Source: Chromatiaceae bacterium (GTDB taxonomy: Bacteria; Pseudomonadota; Gammaproteobacteria; Chromatiales; Chromatiaceae). Taken from it: DNA of 35,801 nt. Position 1 is the stretch's first letter. Every line of letters begins with the position of its first letter. The stretch spans positions 1 to 35,801 of the forward strand of contig JAJDOL010000148.1 in assembly GCA_022340195.1 (NCBI GenBank). Reading direction: 5' to 3'. Positions 26,718-33,996 of this stretch are shown piece by piece. Made by a program: the position numbers and the translations under genes. The notes beneath the pieces were generated by a model that worked only from the letters and a program-made list of their open reading frames with translations, had not been told where the DNA came from and did no database searches.

Positions 26718-26866
26718 ACTGCTGACCAATGGCATATCATCGTGCTCGTCTTTACGTCCGTCTATTGGATCTCGACAGGTGCCGCATAGTCCGGCTATGC
26801 GGCCGCTGCCGCGCCTCGGAGACCAAGCAAAAATCGGCGCTGTCTGATGAGCCATTCGCCGCCTAA
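26718..26866. repeat. Dispersed imperfect palindrome, copy C (MITE-like)
   Basis: This is a 149-bp imperfect palindrome between two minus-strand genes. The centre is a strong 9-bp hairpin, GCCGCATAG/CTATGCGGC (26781-26803). AATGGC occurs in both arms at equal distance from the centre (26728-26733, 26851-26856). The right end is GCCGCCTAA, like copies A and B; the left end is degenerate. On the minus strand CTTGGTCTCCGAGGCGCGG leads into CAGCGGCCGCATAG, aligning with the central part of copy A. It would lie in the leader of the AI-2E gene. Confidence 0.65.
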
Positions 26867-26905
26867 TCCACGCGCTTGTCCGGTTTGCTCCCCTTGCCGT
26901 CGCGT

Positions 26906-27307
26906 TTACTCGAACGACGGAACCCCCGAATCCAGCCACCAGTTGCTGGTCGCCTCATCGTAAACCCATCGTTCGCGATCCGAGAGGGACCGCAGTTGCT
27001 GCACGTCCTTGTGGACATATTCGATGCGAACTACCTGCTCCGCCTCCGTTTCGCTCTTCATCAGCGGGGCCTGAAGTACTTCGTAGCTCGTGACCCGGAC
27101 ATTGTCGAGGTGCTTCGGAATCTCCTGGCGCTTGTCGGGGTGAAGGAAACCGTAGGCGGTCTCGAAATAGCCCCAGCGAATAGCCTCACCGTAAGTCGTG
27201 AGGGCGGCGTCCAGCATTTGGACCTTCTTTTCCTTCTCGATGGTACCGCAGCCCGCGAGAAAGACGGGCAAGGCCAAGCAAAACGCAAGCAAGGGTTTAT
27301 GGGGCAT
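26906..27307 (-). CDS. Small lipoprotein
   Basis: From the ATG at 27307 the product is a 133-residue lipoprotein. MPHKPLLAFCLALPVFLAGC is a textbook signal with lipobox LAGC. The mature part (KKVQMLDAALTTYGEAIRWG, YFETAYGFLHPDKR, NVRVTSYEVLQAPLM, VVRIEYVHKDVQQLRSLSDR, WVYDEATSNWWLDS) looks like a compact alpha+beta domain, resembling NTF2-like or DUF-type outer-membrane lipoproteins. I cannot assign a function. It is divergent from the TraB-family gene across 131 bp and followed by repeat copy C. Upstream in-frame codons are not convincing starts because they would bury the signal. Confidence 0.83.
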   Translation of the reverse strand: MPHKPLLAFCLALPVFLAGCGTIEKEKKVQMLDAALTTYGEAIRWGYFETAYGFLHPDKRQEIPKHLDNVRVTSYEVLQAPLMKSETEAEQVVRIEYVHKDVQQLRSLSDRERWVYDEATSNWWLDSGVPSFE

Positions 27308-27438
27308 GACATAGCGGTGCCGGTGCTGAGCTTGGGCGCGATGATACGCCATCGAGCCAATACGGACCAACGACCGGCCGGCGGTGCTGGGTTATCATGC
27401 CGCGGCCCCTGATCAATCCGCAAACCCAAGGTCGGTAC

Positions 27439-28632
27439 ATGCAAGAATCCGAGGAACCGATAATCCACATCCACCTGGGAGACTCCCAGCTGACCTTGCT
27501 CGGTACCGCCCACGTCTCGCGCGCCAGCGCGGAAAAGGTACGCGAGCTACTTCAGGACAGCGACTATGATGCGGTGGCCGTCGAGCTCTGTCCCAGTCGT
27601 TACAATGCGCTAATGGATCCGGATGCCCTGGCGCGTATGGATCTGTTTTCCGTGATCCGCCAGGGACGCGTCTACATGGTCGTGGCGAGCCTGGCCCTGG
27701 CCGCCTACCAGCAACGGCTGGCGGATCAGTTCGGCATCGAGCCAGGGGCCGAGCAGCGTGCCGCTGTTGCGCTTGCGCGCAAGCGCCACCTCCCGGTGCT
27801 GCTGGTTGACAGGGAGATAGGCGTTACCCTGAAACGCGTTGCGGGGAATCTCGCCTGGTGGAAGCGCTTCGGACTCTTCTCGGGGTTGCTTGCGACCCTT
27901 TTCTCGCGCGAGCAGGTCGATGCGGAGGAGATAGAACGGCTCAAAGAAGGCGACGTTCTGGAGACAACCTTCGCCGAGTTCGCCGAGGACCGCCGGGATC
28001 TCTTCATCCCTCTCATCGATGAGCGTGACCGCTATATGGCCGCTCGTTTACGCGAGGAGACTGTCGCCAAGGGCCACGGGAAGGTGTTGGCGGTTCTGGG
28101 TGCGGGACACCTCAAAGGCGTAGCAGGCTACCTGCAAGATGGCGTTGCACGGGACCCGAAGACGGAGATCGCCGAGCTCGAGCGCCTGCCACCGCCGAAG
28201 CGTTGGCCCAAGCTCCTACCCTGGGTCATCGTCGTCCTGATTCTTTCGGGCTTTGCCTACGGGTTCTCCAAAAGTCCGGAGCTCGGATGGCAGGTCGTTC
28301 TGGATTGGGTACTCATAAACGGGAGTCTCTCCGCACTCGGAGCCGCCATTGCCGCCGCGCATCCCTTTACGGTGATCGTCGCCTTCGTAGCCGCGCCCTT
28401 GACCTCCCTGAATCCAACCATCGGCGCCGGCATGGTTACGGGCGCTGTGGAGCTCTATCTGCGCAAACCCAGCGTCGGGGATTTCGGCGGCTTGCGTTAC
28501 GACACCGCTCGCCTCAGGGGCTGGTGGCGCAACCGGGTATCGCGCATCATGCTGGTGTTCCTGTTCTCGACTCTCGGCTCGGCGATCGGTACCTACGTTG
28601 CCGGATTCCGTATCTTCGACCGGTTATTTTAG
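27439..28632 (+). CDS. TraB/PrgY family membrane protein
   Basis: The protein has 397 residues from the ATG at 27439; an ATG at 27397 would add 14 residues without family character. The N-terminal TraB-type domain shows LTLLGTAHVSRASAEKVREL (GTAHxS), DAVAVELCPSRYNAL, LPVLLVDREIGVTLKR, FIPLIDERDRYMAARLRE and VLAVLGAGHLKGV. This arrangement is shared with Tiki/EreA-like hydrolases, with invariant His and Glu residues. The C-terminal 140 residues carry several membrane helices (PWVIVVLILSGFAYGF, LINGSLSALGAAIAAAHPF, TVIVAFVAAPLTSLNP, ISRIMLVFL-like). Related PrgY/TraB proteins limit pheromone activity in enterococci; the role in proteobacteria is unknown. It converges with the YqiA-type gene with 22 bp between stops. 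Confidence 0.92.
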   Translation: MQESEEPIIHIHLGDSQLTLLGTAHVSRASAEKVRELLQDSDYDAVAVELCPSRYNALMDPDALARMDLFSVIRQGRVYMVVASLALAAYQQRLADQFGIEPGAEQRAAVALARKRHLPVLLVDREIGVTLKRVAGNLAWWKRFGLFSGLLATLFSREQVDAEEIERLKEGDVLETTFAEFAEDRRDLFIPLIDERDRYMAARLREETVAKGHGKVLAVLGAGHLKGVAGYLQDGVARDPKTEIAELERLPPPKRWPKLLPWVIVVLILSGFAYGFSKSPELGWQVVLDWVLINGSLSALGAAIAAAHPFTVIVAFVAAPLTSLNPTIGAGMVTGAVELYLRKPSVGDFGGLRYDTARLRGWWRNRVSRIMLVFLFSTLGSAIGTYVAGFRIFDRLF

Positions 28633-28654
28633 CGCTGATCCTGCAGCACCGGAA

Positions 28655-29230
28655 TCACGCGGATTCGCGACGCAACTCTTCACGGATTACGGCGATCGCC
28701 GCATCCAGGTGCCGGAAACCGTGGTCCCCGCCTTCGAAGATCACGAGCCTTCCGCAGTTGCGATAGAGGGACTCGGCGATTCGATAGTCGATCACTTCGT
28801 CGCCTTTGTCGAGAAACAGGGTGGTGCGGACAGGGTCGCACGGGTCGGCCACCGCGTATCTCCTGGTGCTATCGATCAGGTCCCGATCGATGATGTAGGT
28901 GCTTCCGTAGGCTGTTGTCTGCGATTGACCCTCGTATCGGCTCAGCAGGTCCCAGGGCGTGAGTGCCGGGTTGATCAGAAACAGGTGCGCGAATTCGAAC
29001 TGACGGGACAAGTATTGCCCATAGAAGCCGCCCATGGAGCTGCCTACGACAACGGGCAGCGGATTCTTCAGCAGCCCGCTAAAAAAGTCTGTGAGCTTCG
29101 CAACCGCTGCATTCGGTTGATGGGCGGGATAGGACGGCGTCAGGACCTGACTTGGTGCCAGACGCTCCCGCAGCACACCGGCCTTGTGGGATTGGTCGGA
29201 GCTGTTGAGGCCATGGAGGTAGACGAGCAT
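28655..29230 (-). CDS. yqiA: YqiA-type alpha/beta-fold esterase
   Basis: From the ATG at 29230 the protein has 191 residues, matching the YqiA/UPF0227 length. It starts MLVYLHGLNSSDQSHKAGVL. The nucleophile elbow VVGSSMGGFYGQYL puts the serine at Ser65. FLDKGDEVIDYR supplies the acidic residue and FEGGDHGFRHLD the catalytic histidine. Family members hydrolyse short acyl esters, including CoA esters. The frame stays open 159 bp upstream (to 29389), but that extension has no family similarity. A purine-rich GGTGGA precedes the chosen ATG. Confidence 0.9.
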   Translation of the reverse strand: MLVYLHGLNSSDQSHKAGVLRERLAPSQVLTPSYPAHQPNAAVAKLTDFFSGLLKNPLPVVVGSSMGGFYGQYLSRQFEFAHLFLINPALTPWDLLSRYEGQSQTTAYGSTYIIDRDLIDSTRRYAVADPCDPVRTTLFLDKGDEVIDYRIAESLYRNCGRLVIFEGGDHGFRHLDAAIAVIREELRRESA

Positions 29231-29665
29231 TCGGTATCCACCAGCGTCGGTAGTCTGACCCGATCGGTGCCGCATTCTCTGATTAGAACCGAATCTGCTG
29301 GCACCAACCACTGCGAGTTGCACCGCATCACCCCCAAAGCTCCGCGCAAGGGTGGGATGCCGGGTTGAAGAAAGACCATTTTTCGCCATCGGCTGAGCCT
29401 GTAATCGGCCTCAACGCTATATGCCCATCGGAAATTTTTATTTGATAAATTAAGAGAATATCTAATTAATAAACCACAGTAAAAACGGTTGCGTTTTTTT
29501 TTGACTTGCATCATTCTTTCCCCCTCGAACGACCGATTCGTTTTGAGTGATCTTCCAGTGTGACCGAATCTCAAGGGCCTTCGTTTATAGGCGCTGGGGA
29601 GTATTTGTTGCTTCGGCGACAGGTCGCTGGGAGATAGGTTCTGAGTATGGCAAGGGGGCACGCTG
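29231..29665. other. Gene-free region upstream of the oxidase operon, with AT-rich block
   Basis: I find no credible gene in these 435 bp. The striking part is an AT-rich block (about 29431-29510) in otherwise G+C-rich DNA. It contains TTGATA (29442-29447) and ATTAAT (29465-29470) 17 nt apart, a possible sigma-70 promoter. It also holds the hairpin AAAAACG-GTTG-CGTTTTT (29481-29498), followed by a T-run to 29502. The region probably holds the promoters of the YqiA-type gene (-) and of the DUF2244-cox operon (+). A promoter at the TTGATA site would leave a leader near 190 nt. Confidence 0.5.
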
Positions 29666-30322
29666 ATGGCGGTGTTCCAAGAGCGGGATTCCGATGGGTG
29701 CAGGTTTACGGTCCGCCCAAATTGTGCCTTGAGCTGGCGCGCGACCAAATACCTCGTGCTCTTCTTCGCCTGCTGTTTCGGCGCCGTCGGCGTTTTTTTT
29801 GCGTCAATCGGCGCCTGGTTGGTGTTGCCCTTCGCGGGCCTGGAGCTTGTCGTCCTTGCTGGGGGATTCTATTTCAGTGCCTTGGCGGGTCACGCTCGCG
29901 AGGTGATCGAAATCCAGGGGCCTGTTTTGAGGGTCATGCGTGGACGGCGTCGGCTCGATGAGGTAGCGAGCTTTCCGGCCAACTGGACGCAGGTTCTTCT
30001 ACGTCGGGACCCCACGGGCTGGTATCCCAGCCGCTTGTTGTTGCGTTGCCATGGACGACGATTGGAGATCGCGGCAATGATTGTCGAGGCCGAGCGTGAG
30101 GAGCTGGCCGCGGCGCTCGAGCGCTCGCTCGGGTTCGCATGTTTTCGCCACGGAGACGATACTTCGGACGCGACCCGGCCAATTCAGGCGCCATCGGTTC
30201 CCGAGCTGTCCGCTGGTCGGAGCGCCACCATGTTTTGCAGCGACGGCGCGCGATCCAGGGTGGACGACGTGCGAGCTTCTCCTAGGGAAAAAGCGGCAAG
30301 GTCCGCGGGAAGCGATTGTTAA
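29666..30322 (+). CDS. DUF2244 membrane protein leading the cox operon
   Basis: The ATG follows AAGGGGG by 8 nt. Residues 1-150 match DUF2244: RFTVRPNCALSWRATKYLVL, two helices (LFFACCFGAVGVFFASIGAWL and PFAGLELVVLAGGFYFSAL), then REVIEIQGPVLRVMRGRRRL and a PANWTQVLLRRD/WYPSRLLLRCHGRRLEI soluble domain. Such genes commonly stand next to aa3-type oxidase genes; a role in oxidase assembly is suggested only by that link. The last 60 residues or so (FRHGDDTSDATRPIQAPSVP and onward) look low in complexity, rich in Ser, Arg and Ala, and unlike the family, which is usually about 160-170 residues. coxB starts 20 bp later. Confidence 0.82.
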   Translation: MAVFQERDSDGCRFTVRPNCALSWRATKYLVLFFACCFGAVGVFFASIGAWLVLPFAGLELVVLAGGFYFSALAGHAREVIEIQGPVLRVMRGRRRLDEVASFPANWTQVLLRRDPTGWYPSRLLLRCHGRRLEIAAMIVEAEREELAAALERSLGFACFRHGDDTSDATRPIQAPSVPELSAGRSATMFCSDGARSRVDDVRASPREKAARSAGSDC

Positions 30323-30342
30323 CAGAAATAATGAGAGAGCAT

Positions 30343-31515
30343 ATGGCCGTATCTATCAAGCGTTTCGGCGCCCTATCTACCCTTTCGCTATCGGTTGCCT
30401 GGGCGGAAAACGCCTCTGCGGAGATGGCGCTCAACTTTCCCAAGCCTGCTGCCGGTGTGGCTCAGGAGATCTACGACATTCACATGCTCACCAGCACCAT
30501 TGCCACGGTGCTGTTGGTGATCATCTTCTCGATCGTCGGCTACTCTCTGGTCCACCACCGCAAAAGTCGAGGCTATGAGGCAGATCAGCATTTTCACGAG
30601 ACTTGGTTCGGTAAGTGGGCCTGGGTCATAGTCCCGGTGTTGGTTCTGGGTATTGACCTCACCATTGCCAGCTCCGCCGAGAAAACCCTGGAAAAGGTCT
30701 GGGATGTTCCGAAGGGGGAGGATCTCGTCGACGTCAAGGTTACCGGCCACCAGTGGTGGTGGGAGTTCGACTATCTGGACCACACCGTCGACATCGACGG
30801 TACTGGTACTCCGAAGACGGTAAAGGTGGAGAGTCGCTATGTGCCGAAAGACAAGGCCGGCGACCTCTACCTGCGCGATGTGGATAACCACCTCGTGCTG
30901 CCAGTGGGTAAAAAGGTCCGATTCCTGCACACGTCGGCCGATGTGAACCATGCCTTCTGGGTGCCGGCGCTTGCCGTCAAGAAGGATGCCATACCCGGTT
31001 ACGTTACCGAGACCTGGGTGGATCTGAACCGGGAGGGCACCTTCCGCGGCCAGTGTGCCGAGCTTTGCGGAACCTGGCATTCGCGCATGCCCATCGTGGT
31101 GGATGTGGTTTCGCAGGACAAGTTTGCGAGCTGGATGGACGAGCAGAAGAAGGTGATGCTGGCCGCCGCCGCCGAGTCCTCCATGGATAAGGATTGGACC
31201 ATGGAGGAGCTAATGGAGAAGGGGCAGGCCAACTACAACACCAAGTGCGCCTCCTGCCACCAGATCACCGGCAAGGGTCTGCCCCCGGCGTTTCCGCCGC
31301 TGGCGGGCAGTAAGATAACCACGGGGCCGATTCAGGATCACCTGAACGTGGTGCTGAACGGCCGGCCGGGCACGGCCATGGTCTCATGGGCCATGCTCAG
31401 CGACCTGGAGATCGCATCCATCGTAACCTACGAACGCAACGCCTGGGGCAACGATACCGGTGACGTCGTGCAGCCGCGGGACATCAAGGCTGCACGCTCG
31501 CTTGCCGTTAAATAA
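30343..31515 (+). CDS. coxB: Cytochrome c oxidase subunit II with fused cytochrome c domain
   Basis: From the ATG at 30343 (GAGAG 5 nt upstream) the protein has 390 residues. A signal peptide ends near AENASA. Two membrane helices (about 50-70 and 93-110) anchor a periplasmic cupredoxin domain. The electron-entry patch is HQWWWEFDY. CuA ligands are His203 (DVNHAFWVP), Cys238, Glu240, Cys242, His246 and Met249 in CAELCGTWHSRM. A C-terminal heme c domain has CASCH (302-306) and a likely axial Met346. This caa3-type layout takes electrons from soluble cytochrome c. An in-frame ATG at 30331 is the alternative start. Confidence 0.97.
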   Translation: MAVSIKRFGALSTLSLSVAWAENASAEMALNFPKPAAGVAQEIYDIHMLTSTIATVLLVIIFSIVGYSLVHHRKSRGYEADQHFHETWFGKWAWVIVPVLVLGIDLTIASSAEKTLEKVWDVPKGEDLVDVKVTGHQWWWEFDYLDHTVDIDGTGTPKTVKVESRYVPKDKAGDLYLRDVDNHLVLPVGKKVRFLHTSADVNHAFWVPALAVKKDAIPGYVTETWVDLNREGTFRGQCAELCGTWHSRMPIVVDVVSQDKFASWMDEQKKVMLAAAAESSMDKDWTMEELMEKGQANYNTKCASCHQITGKGLPPAFPPLAGSKITTGPIQDHLNVVLNGRPGTAMVSWAMLSDLEIASIVTYERNAWGNDTGDVVQPRDIKAARSLAVK

Positions 31516-31552
31516 GATATCGAACCTGCTCTTTGTACAGAGGAAGACCGCT

Positions 31553-33160
31553 ATGACGACTGCAACCCTTGATCACGAGCACGCTCACGAGCATGAGCAC
31601 CACGGCCCGCCCAAGGGCCTGAAGCGCTGGCTCTTTTCGACGAATCACAAAGACATCGGTACCATGTACCTGGTGTTCGCCCTCATCATGTTGTTTGCGG
31701 GTGGTGCCAGCGCCATGTTGATCCGAGCCGAGCTCTTTATGCCCGGCATTCAGCTGCTCGAGCCCGACCTCTACAACAATCTGGTGACCAATCACGCCCT
31801 GCTCATGATTTTCGGGGCCGTGATGCCGGCCGCCGCCGGTCTTGCCAATTGGATGATCCCCTTGATGATCGGCGCGCCCGACATGGCACTGCCCCGCATG
31901 AACAACCTGAGCTTCTGGATCCTCCCCGCGGCCGGTACCATGCTCATTCTCTCCTTCATCGTCCCCTTCTTCCCCGGTGGCGGTACCCAGATCAACACGG
32001 GCTGGACCCTCTATCCGCCGCTGTCGCTCCAGGTCGGCATGTCGATGGATTTCCTGATCTTCGCGATCCACCTGCTGGGCATTTCCTCGGTGCTGGCCTC
32101 CATCAACATCATCGTCACCATCTTCAACATGCGCGCCCCCGGCATGCGCCTGTTCGACATGCCGATCTTCGTCTGGACCTGGCTGGTTACGGCCTTCCTG
32201 CTCATCCTGGTGGTCCCGGTGCTGGCCGGTGGCGTGACCATGCTGCTGTTCGACCGCCACTTCGGCACCAGCTTCTTCAACGCGGCAGGTGGCGGTGATC
32301 CGGTGTTGTTCCAGCATCTGTTCTGGTTCTTCGGCCACCCCGAGGTCTATATCCTGATTCTGCCGTCCATGGGTGTGCTTGCCTCCATCGTGCCGACCTT
32401 CGCTCGCAAGCCCTTGTTCGGCTACCACTCGTTGGTGGGGGCGATGATCGCGATCATGGTCATCGGCATGGTGGTCTGGGCTCACCATCAGTACACGGTC
32501 GGGATGTCCCTGGGGGCCGTCAGCTACTTCATGATCGGGACCATCATCATCTCCATCCCGGTGGGGTTGATGGTCTTCAATTACATGGCGACCATGTGGA
32601 AGGGGTCCATGACCTTCGAGACACCGATGTTGTTCGCGGTGGCAATCCTGCTCATGTTCTCCTTCGGCGGCCTGACCGGTGTCATGCTGGCGGTGGTCCC
32701 GGCGGACATGCAGTATCAGGACAGCATGTTCGTGGTGGCCCACTTCCACTATGTTCTCCTGCCCGGCGCCGTATTCGGTCTGTTCGCGGGGATCTTTTTT
32801 TGGCTGCCCAAGTGGACCGGGCATATGTACGATGAGAAGCTGGGCAAGATCTTCTTCTGGATCAATATCATCAGCTTCAATATCACCTTCTTCCCGCAAC
32901 ACTTCATCGGACTGGCGGGGATGCCGCGGCGCATCATCGACTACAACGTGATGTTTACCGAGTTCAACATGATCTCGAGCATCGGTGCCTTTGTGTTCGG
33001 TCTGAGCCACCTGCTGTTGCTCTACATCATTGTCAAGACCGTCCGTGGCGGAAAGCAGGCGGACGCCAAGGTCTGGGAAGGTGCCAAAGGCTTGGAGTGG
33101 GAACTGCCGTCGCCGCCCCCGTTCCATAGCTGGACGACCGCACCCCAGCTTGCGAAGTAG
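31553..33160 (+). CDS. coxA: Cytochrome c oxidase subunit I (aa3-type, A1)
   Basis: The 535-residue catalytic subunit starts at the ATG 31553 after AGAGGAAG. Heme a is held by His81 (VTNHALLM) and His399; heme a3 by His397 (VAHFHYVL). CuB ligands are His262 (FFGHPEVYIL, with Glu264 and the Tyr266 cross-link position), His311 and His312. Asp110 in GAPDMALPRMNN marks the D-channel entrance, so the enzyme is of the A1 type that pumps protons. The N-terminus is rich in histidine and acidic residues (DHEHAHEHEHH), possibly a metal-binding tail. It forms the core of the terminal oxidase with CoxB and CoxC, and is followed by a 9-bp hairpin before the assembly genes. Confidence 0.98.
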   Translation: MTTATLDHEHAHEHEHHGPPKGLKRWLFSTNHKDIGTMYLVFALIMLFAGGASAMLIRAELFMPGIQLLEPDLYNNLVTNHALLMIFGAVMPAAAGLANWMIPLMIGAPDMALPRMNNLSFWILPAAGTMLILSFIVPFFPGGGTQINTGWTLYPPLSLQVGMSMDFLIFAIHLLGISSVLASINIIVTIFNMRAPGMRLFDMPIFVWTWLVTAFLLILVVPVLAGGVTMLLFDRHFGTSFFNAAGGGDPVLFQHLFWFFGHPEVYILILPSMGVLASIVPTFARKPLFGYHSLVGAMIAIMVIGMVVWAHHQYTVGMSLGAVSYFMIGTIIISIPVGLMVFNYMATMWKGSMTFETPMLFAVAILLMFSFGGLTGVMLAVVPADMQYQDSMFVVAHFHYVLLPGAVFGLFAGIFFWLPKWTGHMYDEKLGKIFFWINIISFNITFFPQHFIGLAGMPRRIIDYNVMFTEFNMISSIGAFVFGLSHLLLLYIIVKTVRGGKQADAKVWEGAKGLEWELPSPPPFHSWTTAPQLAK

Positions 33161-33172
33161 TAACCAGCGCAT

Positions 33173-33195
33173 GGCGGGTGGTGGCTCCACCCGCC
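33173..33195 (+). repeat. Hairpin between coxA and the assembly genes
   Basis: GGCGGGTGG and CCACCCGCC form a perfect 9-bp stem with loop TGGCT, 13 bp after the coxA stop and 23 bp before the next ATG. There is no T-run, so full termination is unlikely. It may protect the coxBA transcript 3' end or lower expression of the assembly genes. Confidence 0.6.
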
Positions 33196-33217
33196 GCGCC
33201 GTCCCAGCGAGAAACCT

Positions 33218-33364
33218 ATGACGAGTACAGATATCTCTCCCGAGCAGCGGCGGAAGAATGTGCGTCTAGCCTTGATCTTGGCGGGAGTCGTACTGTTCAT
33301 GTTCGCGACCGCCGTACCCTTCTGGCGGGGCCTTTTCAACATGTTCATGAGCGGTGCTCAATGA
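33218..33364 (+). CDS. Small cytochrome oxidase assembly-type membrane peptide (48 aa)
   Basis: This short frame encodes 48 residues. It starts MTSTDISPEQRRKNVRLALI, followed by one membrane helix (LILAGVVLFMFATAVPFW) and a short tail. The pattern PEQRRKN-R-ALILA before a single helix matches small proteins annotated as cytochrome oxidase small assembly proteins, which sit between coxA and ctaG in many proteobacteria. GCGAGAA lies 5 nt before the ATG. Its TGA overlaps the ctaG ATG (ATGA at 33361-33364), indicating translational coupling. Its biochemical role is unknown. Confidence 0.82.
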   Translation: MTSTDISPEQRRKNVRLALILAGVVLFMFATAVPFWRGLFNMFMSGAQ

Positions 33365-33939
33365 GCGAAGGCATATCGATCGACAGCGAGAAGAGGAAGC
33401 GCCGCACGCTTCTCCTCCTGGCTGGGCTCGCCGTGGGTATGTTCGGTTTCGGTTTCGCTATGGTCCCTCTCTATGGTTTGCTCTGTAAGGTCACCGGCAC
33501 GCAGTCGGTGGAGCAGCGTACTCTGATCGGCGAACAGTCCCAAACGGTTACGGCTGACGTAGTCCAGGATCGTTGGGTCACGGTCAAGCTCGATACTACC
33601 GTGCACCCCGACCTCCCCTGGACACTCGAGCCCATGGAGCGCAAGCTGCGGGTGCACCCGGGCGAGATGCACCTAGTGAAGTTCCTGGCGGAGAACAAGT
33701 CCGGGAACGAGATCACTGGTCAGGCGTTACCGAGCATCGCCCCCTGGCAGGCCACGGGTTTTTTTACGAAGCTGGAGTGTTTCTGCTTCACCCAACAAAC
33801 CCTCGCCGGAAACGAGCGAAGGGAGATGCCACTGCGCTTCTTGGTCTCCCCGGACCTGCCGGCGGATATCAGCTCTCTCACCCTTTCGTACAGCGTGCTG
33901 CGAGTGTCCGAACCGGACCCGCTCGCGGCAGCCGAATAG
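33361..33939 (+). CDS. ctaG: Cytochrome c oxidase assembly protein CtaG/Cox11
   Basis: The start at 33361 overlaps the stop of the small assembly gene; it gives 192 residues, the usual Cox11 length. One N-terminal helix (TLLLLAGLAVGMFGFGFAMV) anchors a periplasmic domain. Cys42 follows the helix (VPLYGLLCKVTG) as in the family. The copper-binding motif is Cys140-Phe-Cys142 in KLECFCFTQQTL, and the fold marks DLPWTLEPMERKLRVHPGE and REMPLRFLVSPDLP are present. Cox11 delivers copper to the CuB site of subunit I. An upstream open frame to 33178 is not used because it overlaps the small gene and lacks similarity. Confidence 0.96.
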   Translation: MSEGISIDSEKRKRRTLLLLAGLAVGMFGFGFAMVPLYGLLCKVTGTQSVEQRTLIGEQSQTVTADVVQDRWVTVKLDTTVHPDLPWTLEPMERKLRVHPGEMHLVKFLAENKSGNEITGQALPSIAPWQATGFFTKLECFCFTQQTLAGNERREMPLRFLVSPDLPADISSLTLSYSVLRVSEPDPLAAAE

Positions 33940-33996
33940 GCGGCCAGCCCGCGAACGCCGCAAGTAATCGTAAAAAACAATGAGGATCCAATAAGG

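Noticed and set aside
31234-31515. Fused cytochrome c domain on CoxB as a novelty
   Set aside because: This caa3-type subunit II layout is well known.
31553-31615. His-rich N-terminus of CoxA as a novel metal-binding feature
   Set aside because: Similar His-rich starts are common in proteobacterial subunit I, so it is not new.
31508-33190. 560-codon open frame antisense to coxA
   Set aside because: It is rich in His, Asp, Gly and Gln as expected from the reverse of a hydrophobic G+C-rich gene; coxA on the other strand is certain.
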